64,000 bases of DNA from Artemisia argyi (lineage: Eukaryota; Streptophyta; Magnoliopsida; Asterales; Asteraceae): contig CM060697.1 of assembly GCA_030686995.1 (NCBI GenBank), positions 42,379,015 through 42,443,014 on the forward strand, read 5' to 3'. Of the stretch, positions 1-10,770 are shown one piece after another; position 1 is the first letter of the stretch; each line of letters opens with the position of its first letter. Below the pieces are notes generated by a model. It was not told the DNA's origin, ran no database searches, and worked only from the letters and a program-made list of their open reading frames with translations. The translations under genes and the position numbers were made by a program.

Positions 1-318
1 AATGTCTCTATGTTTTGATGATTACAAAGCATAAACTCATTAATCTAAAACTTATGACATAAACAAGTTTTTGGTGCTTAATACTTGTCTTTGCTTCCAT
101 ATCACTTAAGGTATGAATAAACAAAGAGTTTATTACATTTCATGATCAAAGGAAATTTTATATTAATACATAACATTATATAAAATGATTTTAACATTTT
201 ATATATATATTTGTAAATCATTTTTGGTATAGCTTTATTAAACCACAAAAATATGATTTCAAATTTCCAACCAAAAATGGCAAATTTTATCCAGAAAAAC
301 TTTTGAAATGTTCAGGAG

Positions 319-391
319 GGCGGCCCCCTTAATTTTACTAGGCGGCCCACTTAATCATTAAGGGGACCGGCCTACAATTAAGGGGACCGGC
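319..391 (+). promoter_or_regulatory. Two-plus-two inverted module in U3 of the 5' LTR
   Basis: Two copies of GGCGGCCCCCTTAAT are followed by two copies of the inverse ATTAAGGGGACCGGC, all just upstream of the TATA-like box. The same layout occurs at 7825-7897 in the 3' LTR, at 21468-21540 in the LTR of element 3, and upstream of both accessory ORFs (6083-6156 and 23293-23367). An enhancer or other regulatory role is inference. Confidence 0.7.
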
Positions 392-410
392 ACGCTCCAG
401 AACAGTATTT

Positions 411-433
411 CCCCCCCCCCCCCCCTTTAAATA
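411..433 (+). promoter_or_regulatory. C-tract followed by TATA-like box of the 5' LTR
   Basis: Fifteen C residues lead into TTTAAATA. The related minus-strand LTR of element 3 has the better box CCTATAAATACTGG at the same place (about 21430-21443), so this TATA looks degraded by a C-tract expansion. The 3' LTR has 14 C residues at 7918-7931. Confidence 0.55.
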
Positions 434-889
434 CTGATTCATCCCTCAGATTTTTCTCACCTTTTGCACTTTTAAACTTTCTGATCTAGATCTATTTCTC
501 TATTCTCTCATCCTTTGATCATAAGTGTATATATATTCTTTGTTTCAAAGTGATCCAATTTCCATCCTCTCAAGTGCAAGAGAAGAATACTTCTATCTTC
601 CTAGACAAGAAGTATTACAACTTGTTGTGATCTCCACATCCAAGTTGTTGGTGTATCATCAAGATTATTTACATATTCTTTGTGAAGATTGTTGTGAATA
701 TTTTCTTGTAGATAGTTGTGTTAGATATAGATTGTGTGATTAGTTGATAGCTTGGTGTGAAGAAGAAAAGCTAGGAAATCTATTGGTGTGAAGAAGATAG
801 AGTTGAAGTAGTTAGTTGTGAAGTAGATTGATTTGAAGAAGGTGTGTAGAAGTTGTGACTTAGGTGTGAAGGTGTTGTGGTGTGATTAT

Positions 890-948
890 TGGTGTGTAAA
901 TTGGTGTGTAAATTGGTGTGTATATTGGTGTGTAAATTGGTGTGTAAG
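890..948 (+). repeat. Short tandem repeat of TTGGTGTGTAAA units in the LTR
   Basis: Five adjoining copies of a 12-base unit (GTGTGTAAATTG with one GTGTGTATATTG). The same array is in the 3' LTR at about 8396-8452. Reading it backwards gives spurious HTN-rich ORFs. Confidence 0.9.
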
Positions 949-1200
949 GTTTTCTCCGCCATAAGGGAGCTTGTTGATATAGTGAAGAAAACTCTCGAGT
1001 TAGGTGCTCGGGGAGTGGAGTAGGGCAAGGAAGGTGTCCTTGTAGCCGAACCACTATAAATCTCTTGTCTCGCGGTTCGATCTTTCCATCTCTTACTTAT
1101 TTCATTACAAGTTTTAAAAATTAAGTAAACACTAAAACTATTTTTACAACTAATTAAAAAGACGTAAAACTATTCAACCCCCCTTCTAGTTTTCCACAAT

Positions 1201-1214
1201 TGGTATCAGGAGCC
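1201..1214 (+). other. Primer binding site, initiator tRNA-Met type
   Basis: TGGTATCAGGAGCC starts two bases after the LTR. It is complementary to the 3' end of plant initiator tRNA-Met except for one extra G after TGGTATCAG. Confidence 0.8.
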
Positions 1215-1299
1215 ACGTCTAGCAAGAATTTTAAAATATATTGTATTTTAAAACTTGTAACGATCTATGTAATCTGAAAAATATTTAGAAGGGCAATCT

Positions 1300-2455
1300 A
1301 TGCAAAGACCACCACTATTTGAAAATGATGGATTTTTATATTGGAAAAATAGATTCGAAACCTATGTGAAATCAAAAGATCTTGATCTTTGGCATATTAT
1401 TACCTTTGGTGATTTTCCCCCTATTCAATATAATGTTGAAACTAAAATGGATGAAATTGTAGCTTTTGAAAAACAAAATGATGATTTGAAAAAGAAACTA
1501 GCAAAAAATAATGAGGCTAAAATGGTTATTTATAATGCGTTACCACGCAAAGAATATGAAAGAATTTTTATGTGTAAAACCGCAAAAGAAATTTGGGATT
1601 CTTTACAAATCACTCACCAAGGTAATAGTCAAGTTAAAGATAACAAAATAGATCTTCTTGTACAACAATATGAACAATTTACGATTCCGGAAGAGGAATC
1701 AATTGATAATGCTTTTGCTAAATTTAACACCATTATCACAAGTTTAAAAGCACTTGATGAGACATTTTCTAGTAAAAATTGTGTTAGGAAATTTCTTAGG
1801 GCATTGCATCCGAAATGGCGAGCTAAAGTCACGACTATTGAAGAATCAAAGAATTTGATGACATTGTCACTAGATGAGCTTATTGGCAACTTGAAGGTCC
1901 ATGAAGAAATTATAAGAAAAGATTTGGAAACGGTTAAAGTCAAGAAAGAACAAGTCAAATCCGTTGCTCTAAAAGCCAAAAAGGAACTTTGTGATGATAG
2001 TGACTCAAGTGACGAGAGTGAAGATGAAGAATATGCAATGGCCGTAAGAGAATTCAAGAAATTCTTCAAGAGACGAGGAAGATTCACTAGATCATCACAT
2101 GACGATAGAAAATCGTTCCCAAGAAATAGAAGTGACAATTACGTGAAAAGAAAATGCTTTAGATGTGGAAGTCCAAATCATCTCGTTGGTGAATGTCTAA
2201 AGCCGCCGAGTTATGATAATCAAGGTGCATTTGTTAGTAGAACATGGAGTGATAGTGACAAAGAAGAAGTGGAAAAACCAAGAGAAGAAAAGTGTTTCAT
2301 GGCAAAAGCAACCGACGAAATATGCCTTGGAATTGACTTGGAGCCTGACGAATGGATCAAGGATAGTGGATGCTCGAGGCACATGACAGGGAACCGAAAG
2401 CTATTCTCTACATATAAGGCATACAACGGAGTTAACGTTATTTTTGGTAGTGACT
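1300..2455 (+). pseudogene. gag and start of protease, element 1
   Basis: The reading frame opens at ATG 1300 and encodes a Copia Gag that would coat element RNA in virus-like particles. Visible parts are an N-terminal region with a WKNRF motif, a central capsid-like region (residues about 60-215), an acidic [12 protein letters not shown] run, and one CCHC zinc knuckle at residues 286-299 ([14 protein letters not shown]). The frame then reaches the aspartic protease motif [10 protein letters not shown] near residue 357. One extra T at about 2454-2456, compared with element 3, shifts the frame and makes the open frame end wrongly at 2511. The gag part itself is uninterrupted. Confidence 0.88.
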
Positions 2456-3781
2456 TTGCGTGGAAAAATTATTGGCAAAGGTACGATTTCTCAAGACTCA
2501 CTTACTATTGAAAATGTTGAACATGTAAATAATTTAACATATAACTTACTTAGTGTAGGCCAAATATGCGATAATAAATGTAGAGTTATCTTTTCCGAAG
2601 AAGATAGCGAAATTATAGGTAGAGGTATTAGGAAAGGAGGTGTATATGTTATGAAACTAGGAAACAAACCTGAAGATAGGATATGCCTAACGACCCTAGA
2701 CGAAAACTCCACATTGTGGCATAGGAGATTAGGACATGCTAACATGCAACAAATACAATCTTTGGCCTCTAAGGAATTAGTTAGAAACTTGCCTAATCTA
2801 AAATATGACAAACATTTTTGTGATGCATGTAAAATTGGAAAACAAGCTCATGCTAGTCACAAAGCTAAGAATATAGTATCCACTACTAGGTGCCTAGAAT
2901 TATTACATATGGATCTTTTTGGTCCATCCGCTGTGCGGAGCTATGGAGGAAACAAATATACCTTAGTAATAGTAGATGACTACTCACGATACACGTGGAT
3001 TAGGTTTTTAAGTGACAAAACCCAAGCCTTTGAAAAATTCGAAATATTTAGTAAAATGATTCAAAATAAATTAGGATGCTCAATAGTTGCCATTAGGACG
3101 GACCATGGTAGGGAATTTGATAACGAAGTACAATTCGGAAAATATTGTGAGTTAAATGGAATATCTTACAATTTCTCCGCTCCTCGTACTCCTCAATCAA
3201 ATGGGGTAGTAGAAAGAAAAAATAGGTCACTACAAGAAATGAGTAGAACTATGTTAAATGAACAATCCATTCCACAAAAATTTTGGTGTCACGCCGTAGA
3301 TACATCGACTTATATTTTAAATAGGGTATCAATTAGAAGAATTCTAGGAAAAACTCCTTATGAGTTATTAAGAAATAGAAAACCAAACTTAAGCTACTTT
3401 AGGGTATTTGGAAGTAAATGCTATATCTTAAACACTAAGGACTACCTCACTAAGTTTGATCCAAAATCATATGAAGGAATATTTTTAGGATACTCACAAA
3501 ATAGTAAAGCATATATAATACTTAACAAACACTCCATGAAAGTAGAGGAATCACTAAATGTAACATTTGATGAAACACCACCACCTCCTAAAACGCTACC
3601 TTTAGAAGATGATGATTTAGTCGAAGATGAAGCCATTGAGGTTAGTAAAACAAAACCCATAGGAAATGATAATGAAGACATTCACTTAGAAAATAACGAA
3701 ACCGTTAATATTAAAGAATCTAGATCACATCCATTAGATAATATAATAGGACATCTTAACCAAAGAACCCTTAGGTCATAA
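2456..3781 (+). pseudogene. pol: protease end, GAG-pre-integrase and integrase, element 1
   Basis: This frame continues the polyprotein after the shift near 2455. It holds the HHCC zinc domain of GAG-pre-integrase (LWHRRLGHAN ... CDACKIGKQ) and a complete copia integrase core. The acidic residues are D in HMDLFGP (codon at 2912), D in RTDHGREF (3101) and E in GVVERKNRS (3212). The integrase C-terminal part with FLGYSQNSKAY follows. The frame stops at TAA 3779-3781, where element 3 has a glutamine codon, so this is a nonsense mutation and not the end of pol. Confidence 0.9.
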
Positions 3782-5352
3782 GCCCAAGATAAAAACAACT
3801 TCTTTTGTTTCCTCTCAGCAATAGAACCTAAGAATATTAGCGAGGCTTTAAAGGATGAAAGTTGGATTATAGCTATGCAAGAAGAATTCAATCAATTTAA
3901 GGCAAATGATGTTTGGGAACTAGTCCCAAATCCAAAGGATATGACTATCATAGGAACCAAATGGGTATATAGGAACAAGTTAGACGAGAATGGAATAGTT
4001 ACTAGGAATAAAGCTAGGTTAGTTGCCCAAGGTTATAATCAATAAGAAGGAATTGATTATGATGAAACTTATGCCCCCGTAGCTAGACTAGAATCAATTA
4101 GGATATTACTTGCCTATGCTTGGCCCTAGATTTTAAGTTATTCCAAATGGATGTGAAAAGTGCATTCCTTAACGGTTTTATCAATGAGGAGGTATATGTG
4201 GCACAACCTCCAGGATTCATTGACTTCGCAAAACCTGATTATGTTTATAAGTTAAAGAAAGCTTTGTATGGACTCAAACAAGCTCCCAAAGCTTGGTATG
4301 ATCGATTAAAAGCTTTTCTTATTAAACATGATTATTCCATGGGAATGGTAGATAACACTCTTTTCACTAAAAGGAAAGACCCTAATCTCATCATTGTTCA
4401 AATATATGTTGATGACATTATATTTGGATCGACTTGTCAAGACATGTGTGATGAATTTGCCAAAATCATGCATGATGAGTTTGAGATGAGTATGATGGGT
4501 GAACTTAACTTCTTCCTAGGATTACAAATAAAACAATTAGAAGATGGAATATTCTTTAACCAATCTAAGTACATTAAGGAAATGCTTAAGAAATTTGGCC
4601 TAGAAGACTCAAAACCCATGAAAACACCCATGTCTACGGAGGTAAAGCTCACAAAGGACGATGAAGGTGAGTCCGTAGATAACACCAAGTATAGAGGAAT
4701 GATAGGTAGTTTACTATACTTGACGGTAAGTAGACCCGATATCATGTTTAGTGTCTGCCTTTGTGCCCGTTTTCAAGAGGATCCCAAAACCTCTCACCTA
4801 GAAGCGGTTAAGCGTATCTTCCGATACGTTAAAGGCACTATACACTTAGGATTATGGTATCCTAAGGAATCCGGCATAGAAACCATTTTCTATGCGGATT
4901 AGGATCATGCGGGAGACTACGTAGATAGAAAGAGCACTAGCGGTATTTGCACGTTTATGGGATGTTGTCTAACGTCTTGGTTTTCGAAGAAGCAAACCGC
5001 TCTTGCTATTTCTACAACCGAAGCCGAATATGTAAGCGCCGGAAAGGCATGTCAACAAGCACTATGGATGAAACAAGCTCTCGCAGACTATGGCATTAGG
5101 TTAGAAAATGTCCCCATTATGTGCGATAACAAAGGTGCAATAGATTTAAGTAAAAATCCGGTGCAACACTCTAGGACTAAACACATAGAAATACGTCACC
5201 ATTTTCTTAGGGATAATGTACAAAAAGGAAATATATCTATAGAAAAGGTTGCATCGGAAGACAACATTGCGGATATATTCACAAAACCCCTTAAGCGTGA
5301 ATTATTCAACCACTTGCGTTTAGGATTAGGAATGATGGAACAAGTTGACTAA
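3782..5352 (+). pseudogene. pol: reverse transcriptase and RNase H, element 1
   Basis: The RT begins after the stop at 3779 (SAIEPKNISEALKDESW) and runs through [26 protein letters not shown] and the catalytic YVDD at 4405-4416. RNase H follows with STTEAEYVSAGKA and the C-terminal DIFTKPL, ending at TAA 5350-5352. Damage: TAA at 4042-4044, a one-base loss near 4121 and TAG at 4900-4902. No active RT could be made from this copy. The catalytic aspartates themselves are intact. Confidence 0.9.
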
Positions 5353-6082
5353 ATTATATTGAATTAATTCAAATTTATACTTGCATGAAATTTATTTTTT
5401 TTCATTTCACCTTTTCTGAGTCTAGGAATCTATTTCGCACAAAATTAAAGATTGATAAGATTCATTTTCTTTGCATAAACCTTTTTGTAAAACTCAATCA
5501 ATTCTTTCTAAAAATTATTCTCACAATCTAGGAATCACATGAAGATCATTTTCCTTGCATTGTTGACAAAGTGTAAAAAAATATTGTCTTTCAAAATCAT
5601 GCATAAACTCACACATAAATTGTCAATGTATATAATCTAATATATGTCTTTGACATTCATGATCGAGCAAAAATTGAATCAAGGAGATCATTTGGATTGT
5701 TTCTTAGGATCGTTATTTCGTTGTGCATCTAGGAGTCGAAACGATCACAACTCCACATTTGTTGCATATAGACACTCACTAGGACAAATTCCTTAATAAT
5801 GATGTCATCTTGATCCATCACTAGCATTTCACTCACTAATTGCCTTTGCCTTTTATCTAAGATAGGTGCCTTAGGAAACTTAAGTGTGCTTGCCTTTACT
5901 TACCTCCTATTGCTTATTATGTGTTGATTATGTGTCCTCTTGCATGCATGCCATATCTTAATTAGATTAGATTCTATATTGCCTAAGAGAATTGAACTTG
6001 CTTGAACTCTAATCCAAACACATAACCTTTCTGAAAATTTTCTGCCAAAAACCCAATTTTGGCAACCTGGAAATCACCAGAT

Positions 6083-6156
6083 GGGCGGCCCCCTTAATTA
6101 TGTAAGGCGGCCCCCTTAATTATTAAGGGGACTGCCCCCTAATTAAGGGGACCGGC
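6083..6156 (+). promoter_or_regulatory. Internal copy of the LTR inverted module
   Basis: Two GGCGGCCCCCTTAAT copies followed by two inverse copies, the same order and spacing as in the LTR at 319-391. It lies about 180-250 bases upstream of the accessory ORF start. That it acts as a regulatory element is inference from its position and its conservation in element 3. Confidence 0.65.
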
Positions 6157-6292
6157 CATCTGATGGTCGGGTTTATAGAATCTTTTCTGCTTTTTAGCCC
6201 ATTTCAACCTACATTTCCCAATTTTAACCAACACACTTTGTCCCAATCTTCCAAACAAACCTTATCCATCCTTAAACATACAAATCTTACAC

Positions 6293-6300
6293 TATAAATA
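6293..6300 (+). promoter_or_regulatory. TATA box in front of the accessory ORF
   Basis: TATAAATA starts 42 bases before ATG 6335. Element 3 has the same box (minus strand, 23157 to 23150) 40 bases before its ATG. Such spacing would give a very short leader. Confidence 0.6.
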
Positions 6301-6334
6301 TCCCCAATCCTCAAAACTATCCATTCATCCCATC

Positions 6335-7039
6335 ATGAACTCTCCAAACAAACCAAAATCAAAAGCCTCAAGGCTAGCAAGGATGACGGAAAGACCCGTT
6401 TGGCGAAGAAAAAGCCCTCGAAACAAATCCATCATAACCAATGAGATTGGAAGTCATTCAACACCTCCAACTTCTTACTTCCCAAACTTTACCTCAAACC
6501 CACAAGGTCATTCATTTGATCCTCTTTACAAACCATACAACATTGGCCAACCATCTTCCTTCAAGCCAAACTACACATCTCAACCTCCAACCACTTATAA
6601 TGATCCATACAAGTTTGATCAACTATCAAACTACAATTCCAACTACACAAATCCAACACATCCATACCAAACCTATGATCCTCTTCACATTGCCACGGAA
6701 AAGCAAAAGTTCCGTGATGAAATAAACCAAATCCATGATCTTAGTGATCTCCTTGCTATGCATCTTGCATAACGCAACAAAGGGCAACCTCCATCATCAC
6801 CCTATGCAAATTGCCTTCCCCACTCTCTCAATTTGGATCAAGTTACCAACCACACTCACTTTTGCCCTTGTTGCATATTCCTTCAAAAACAAATCCTCTA
6901 CTTGAGTGAAGATATTTCTTGGATTGAATATTTTCTCACTCGTAATCATCCAATACCACCCTTAACACGGTACAACATCGTAAGATCCACCTCTTCCGCT
7001 CCATACTCCACCCCATATCCCTCTCAATCAAACATCTAA
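6335..7039 (+). pseudogene. Accessory ORF of copia family 1, one in-frame stop
   Basis: A frame of 235 codons lies between pol and the 3' LTR, interrupted only by TAA 6770-6772. The intact homologue is the 239-residue ORF at 22398-23117. The protein has a basic start (SKASRLARMTERPVWRRKS), a middle rich in Asn, Pro, Tyr and Gln, a charged segment ending in LSDLLAMHLA, and a conserved tail with HFCPCCIFLQKQI, EDISWIEY and a Ser/Pro/Tyr-rich end. I see no signal peptide or convincing membrane span, so an envelope role is not supported. I do not recognise the family. Its position resembles the env-like or accessory ORFs of SIRE-type elements. Confidence 0.75.
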
Positions 7040-7466
7040 GCTTTATGCTTATGTTTCCATTCAAGTAAATAACACAATCAACTATGAGTTGCAAGCAAGT
7101 CCAAGTGCTTCTTTAGGCTATATAGGACTATGTCCTTCCTTTTGTTTTATGATGATTAATATGCCTTAAGCATATTAAATATTGTAATGTTTTCTATGAT
7201 GCTTGAATGAATCTATTTTTATAACTATTGCTTTGGATATATATGTGCCTTGTTCTTTTCTAATATTTTGTGTAGCCAAGACTTCCATAGCTCATTCCTT
7301 TGATGCTCTCAAATGAGGGGGAGTTTACATCAAGGGGGAGCATTTACCTTTTTGATTTTACAAAAATGGGGAGAAGAGAATGTTAAACTCTAAATTCTTG
7401 TCTAAAAATTATTATGTTTTAGACCTCATGAGTTTAAGGTTTTGTAATCATCAAAAAGGGGGAGAT
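7040..7466 (+). other. 3' untranslated region and polypurine tract, element 1
   Basis: No gene. Three purine-rich runs occur: GAGGGGGAG near 7315, AAGGGGGAG near 7334 and AAAAAGGGGGAGA at 7454-7465. The last abuts the LTR start TGTTGACA and is the plus-strand primer site. The others may be relics or secondary tracts. Confidence 0.8.
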
Positions 7467-8778
7467 TGTTGACATAAATAATGTCTTAAAACATTGTTAG
7501 CATATTAACAATGTCTCTATGTTTTGATGATTACAAAGCATAAACTCATTAATCTAAAACTTATGACATAAACAAGTTTTTGGTTCTTAATACTTGTCTT
7601 TGCTTCCATATCACTTAAGGTATGAATAAACAAAGAGTTTATTACATTTCATGATCAAAGGAAATTTTATATTAATACATAACATTATATAAAATGATTT
7701 TAACATTTTATATATATTTGTAAATCATTTTTGGTATAGCTTTATTAAACCACAAAAATATGATTTCAAATTTCCAACCAAAAAGGGCAAATTTTATCCA
7801 GAAAAACTTTTGAAACGTTCAGGAGGGCGGCCCCCTTAATTTTACTAGGCGGCCCCCTTAATCATTAAGGGGACTGGCCTACAATTAAGGGGACCGACAC
7901 GCTCTAGAACAGTATTTCCCCCCCCCCCCCCTTTAAATACTGATTCATCCCTCAAATTTTTCTCACCTTTTGCACTTTTAAACTTTCTGATCTAGATCTA
8001 TTTCTCTATTCTCTCATCCTTTGATCATAAGTGTATATATATTCTTTGTTTCAAAGTGATCCAATTTCCATCCTCTCAAGTGCAAGAGAAGAATACTTCT
8101 ATCTTCCTAGACAAGAAGTATTACAACTTGTTGTGATCTCCACATCCAAGTTGTTGGTGTATCATCAAGATTATTTACATATTCTTTGTGAAGATTGTTG
8201 TGAATATTTGCTTGTAGATAGTTGTGTTAGATATAGATTGTGTAATTAGTTGATAGCTTGGTGTGAAGAAGAAAAGCTAGGAAATCTATTGGTGTGAAGA
8301 AGATAGAGTTGAAGTAGTTAGTTGTGAAGTAGATTGATTTGAAGAAGGTGTGTAGAAGTTGTGACTTAGGTGTGAAGGTGTTGTGGTGTGATTATTGGTG
8401 TGTAAATTGGTGTGTAAATTGGTGTGTATATTGGTGTGTAAATTGGTGTGTAAGGTTTTCTCCGCCATAAGGGAGCTTGTTGATATAGTGAAGAAAACTC
8501 TCGAGTTAGGTGCTCGGGGAGTGGAGTAGGGCAAGGAAGGTGTCCTTGTAGCTGAACCACTATAAATCTCTTGTCTCGCGGTTCGATCTTTCCATCTCTT
8601 ACTTATTTCATTACTTATCATTGTTATATATTTCGTATTGATATTTGTTTGTATTGTGCAATACTTGAGATCACATATTATCGAATCTAAGTTTTAAAAA
8701 TTAAGTAAACACTAAAACTATTTTTACAACTAATTAAAAAGACGTAAAACTATTCAACCCCCCTTCTAGTTTTCCACA
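7467..8778 (+). repeat. 3' LTR of element 1
   Basis: Starts TGTTGACA after the polypurine tract and ends CCACA where 5' LTR similarity stops. It contains the inverted module (7825-7897), a C-tract plus TTTAAATA (7918-7939) and the 12-base repeats (about 8396-8452). It is 1312 bases long. The few substitutions against the 5' LTR suggest a fairly recent insertion. Confidence 0.93.
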
Positions 8779-8784
8779 CACAGG

Positions 8785-10770
8785 ATTGCAAAACTAGAAG
8801 AATTAGTGGTTAAGTCGGTAAGTCAAGTCAAACAATGAAAATGATTTCAAATCAAACTAATCCGATTTACCATACGAAACACAAAATGGCTCTTGGTAAC
8901 CCAACTCCCTGTAATCTCAAGAAAGCTCAGCAAGAACATAATGTTTTTTATAATGGTAATCTTATTTACACCAAACATGATCCTCCCGTCGTTCAGGATT
9001 CTATGGAAACAATGGAACTTGTCGAAGAGAGCATAACTAAAATGAAACAAAAGGATTTGAAACCCAATGATTACAACAAATTGAACAAACTTTCGAGAAT
9101 TACTTTTGTTGTACAAAAAGAACCATCAGTATTTTCCATAAAACGACCATTCTCAAAAATGTTTTCTAAGAAAGTAGTTGCTTCCAAATTGATTTCTAAC
9201 ATGGAACAGATTTCCTCAAATAACACTTTTAACACAAGTGCTGCAAGGAGATATCTTGATGATATTAAAACCAGAATTGGGCAACTTAAAAACACTTTAG
9301 AATCTAAAACGAGACTTAATGAGATCAACTGGAATTCCACGGTTCATTTACAGCTTAAAAAGATTCTTGAAAGTGATTTTGCTCCTCAAATTGATAACAT
9401 TCATGCTCATGTCATTCATTTTGAACAAGCACTTTTGAAAGAAACAGCTAACTTTGTCACGGATCACAAATCCCTGATAAAGAAGGCTAATGAATCTTTT
9501 GAGCAAATCAATGTTATGGAAAACCTAAATGATTCTCTCTACGAAGCCGTTATGACTACTGATATTGTGTCCATCATTTTACAAACATATTCTATTCAAG
9601 ATGATGAACGACTGAGAGCTGAGACCTCCAAAATTGTTTCAAAATATGAAAATGCTCTTATTAAACTTGAAAAAGAAAATGTGTCATATTTTAAACAACT
9701 TGATCGAAAAAGCGAAGAATGCAAGTATGACAAACTGTCGTATGAACGTGCCTTCAAGAACATGAAAGAGCAAAATGATCTTTTGAGGGCTCAGCTTGAA
9801 AGTCAAAAAGGGAAGGGTGAGGAAACTAAGTTTGCAAAACCATCTACTTCGGAGAAACCAAATGTTTCAAACATGGTTAACAAACCAAAAATGTCAATTT
9901 CACGGTTTGCTCCAAAAGGCGATGAGCAAAAGGATTTGACAAAACCAGTCACTCCAACACCCTTGCCTAAGCAATGTGATAATGATAAGATTGTTGATAA
10001 ATGAAAAGCGGTTGTCGATACACCAAAAGTGATAACACCTGGCCTTTTTAGGATTAGTCCCACTAGTGCGTCTGCCTCAACATCTAAGACAAATGCGTGC
10101 AAAAAGGATAATTCTAAAGAGTCTAGTGATGCTAAAAAGGACAACAATATAAATCCTAACGTGTGTGCCTTACCTTCTACAGGATTAGAAAGCACCTCTA
10201 GGAGCATCAGACTAAAGCCTAGGAGCAATACAAGGAACAATAGAGTCTTGTCTGCCTCTACGAGTAGTAGCAAGAATAAAGTTGAAGAAGTAGAAGAACA
10301 CCCTAGGAAGTCATCGCTTTGTAATAAGAAACATGATTCATCTGAATGTAATGTCGAAAGTACTGGTTCTAATGCATATAATGACTCTGTTTGTTTAATA
10401 TGCAAAAAATGTTTAATTACTGATGTTCATGATGAATGTGTTTATAAGAATGTGAATGTTACGCCTGAACAGAAGTATGTTCCAAAGGGAACTAGTGCTA
10501 GATCTAGATCTATAGAAAGATTAGTTGCACACTTTAGGCCTACCACTAGTAGTCGAATGCCTAGGAACTACCTTAAGTTTTGTATGTGGATACCAACGGG
10601 TAGAGAGTTCATTCTTCAGAATGGCAAATTGGAAGTTGTTCAAAATAAACATGTAGCAACCTTGGATGTGTGTGATTCGGAATTTACTCCTAACCCCATG
10701 GAACCAAATTTAAAACGGTTTCCAAATACAAACTCTTCTGTTATTGGCAGGTTATCGAAATTTGTCTTTG
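8785..10770 (+). pseudogene. gag-like and pre-protease region, element 2
   Basis: A 17-codon remnant (IAKLEELVVKSVSQVKQ) ends in TGA at 8836-8838 and overlaps a new frame from ATG 8835. That frame runs to 10802 with a single in-frame TGA at 10002-10004. The product is Lys/Glu-rich and coiled-coil-like (around QLKNTLESKTRLNEIN and KMKQKDLKPNDYNKLN), then Ser/Pro/Lys-rich. Near 10388-10440 a Cys cluster (CLICKKCLITDVHDEC) looks like a zinc site. This fits the spacer between Gag and protease in a long Copia polyprotein. No classical CCHC knuckle is visible in the window. Confidence 0.75.

Larger units (their letters stand above)
1..1198 (+). repeat. 5' LTR of element 1 (first ~43 bases outside window)
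   Basis: It matches 7510-8778 almost base for base and ends in CCACA two bases before the primer site. Relative to the 3' LTR it lacks 74 bases near its end (equivalent to 8615-8688). The minus-strand LTR at 20601-21928 keeps sequence there, so the 5' LTR lost it. Confidence 0.92.
5353..6334 (+). other. Non-coding stretch between pol and the accessory ORF, element 1
   Basis: No gene seen. It is AT-rich and aligns with 23118-24099 of element 3 on the other strand. Its notable content is the inverted module at 6083-6156 and a TATA box at 6293, which together look like a promoter for the downstream ORF. Confidence 0.7.
1..8778 (+). mobile_element. Element 1: Ty1/copia LTR retrotransposon (family 1), defective
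   Basis: The two ends of this stretch are near-identical direct repeats. Window base 1 corresponds to base 7510, so about 43 bases of the 5' LTR lie outside the window. The order primer site, gag, protease, integrase, reverse transcriptase, RNase H is the copia order, and the [10 protein letters not shown] protease and YVDD motifs are copia-like. A further ORF lies between pol and the 3' LTR, as in SIRE/Maximus-type elements; that lineage call is inference. Pol carries two frameshifts and three in-frame stops. The 3' LTR joins directly onto coding sequence of element 2, so element 1 inserted there. Confidence 0.93.

Noticed and set aside
780..1054. Minus-strand ORFs rich in HTN or YTPI repeats (also 8286-8621)
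   Set aside because: Direct read-through of the 12-base LTR tandem repeat; no protein signal.
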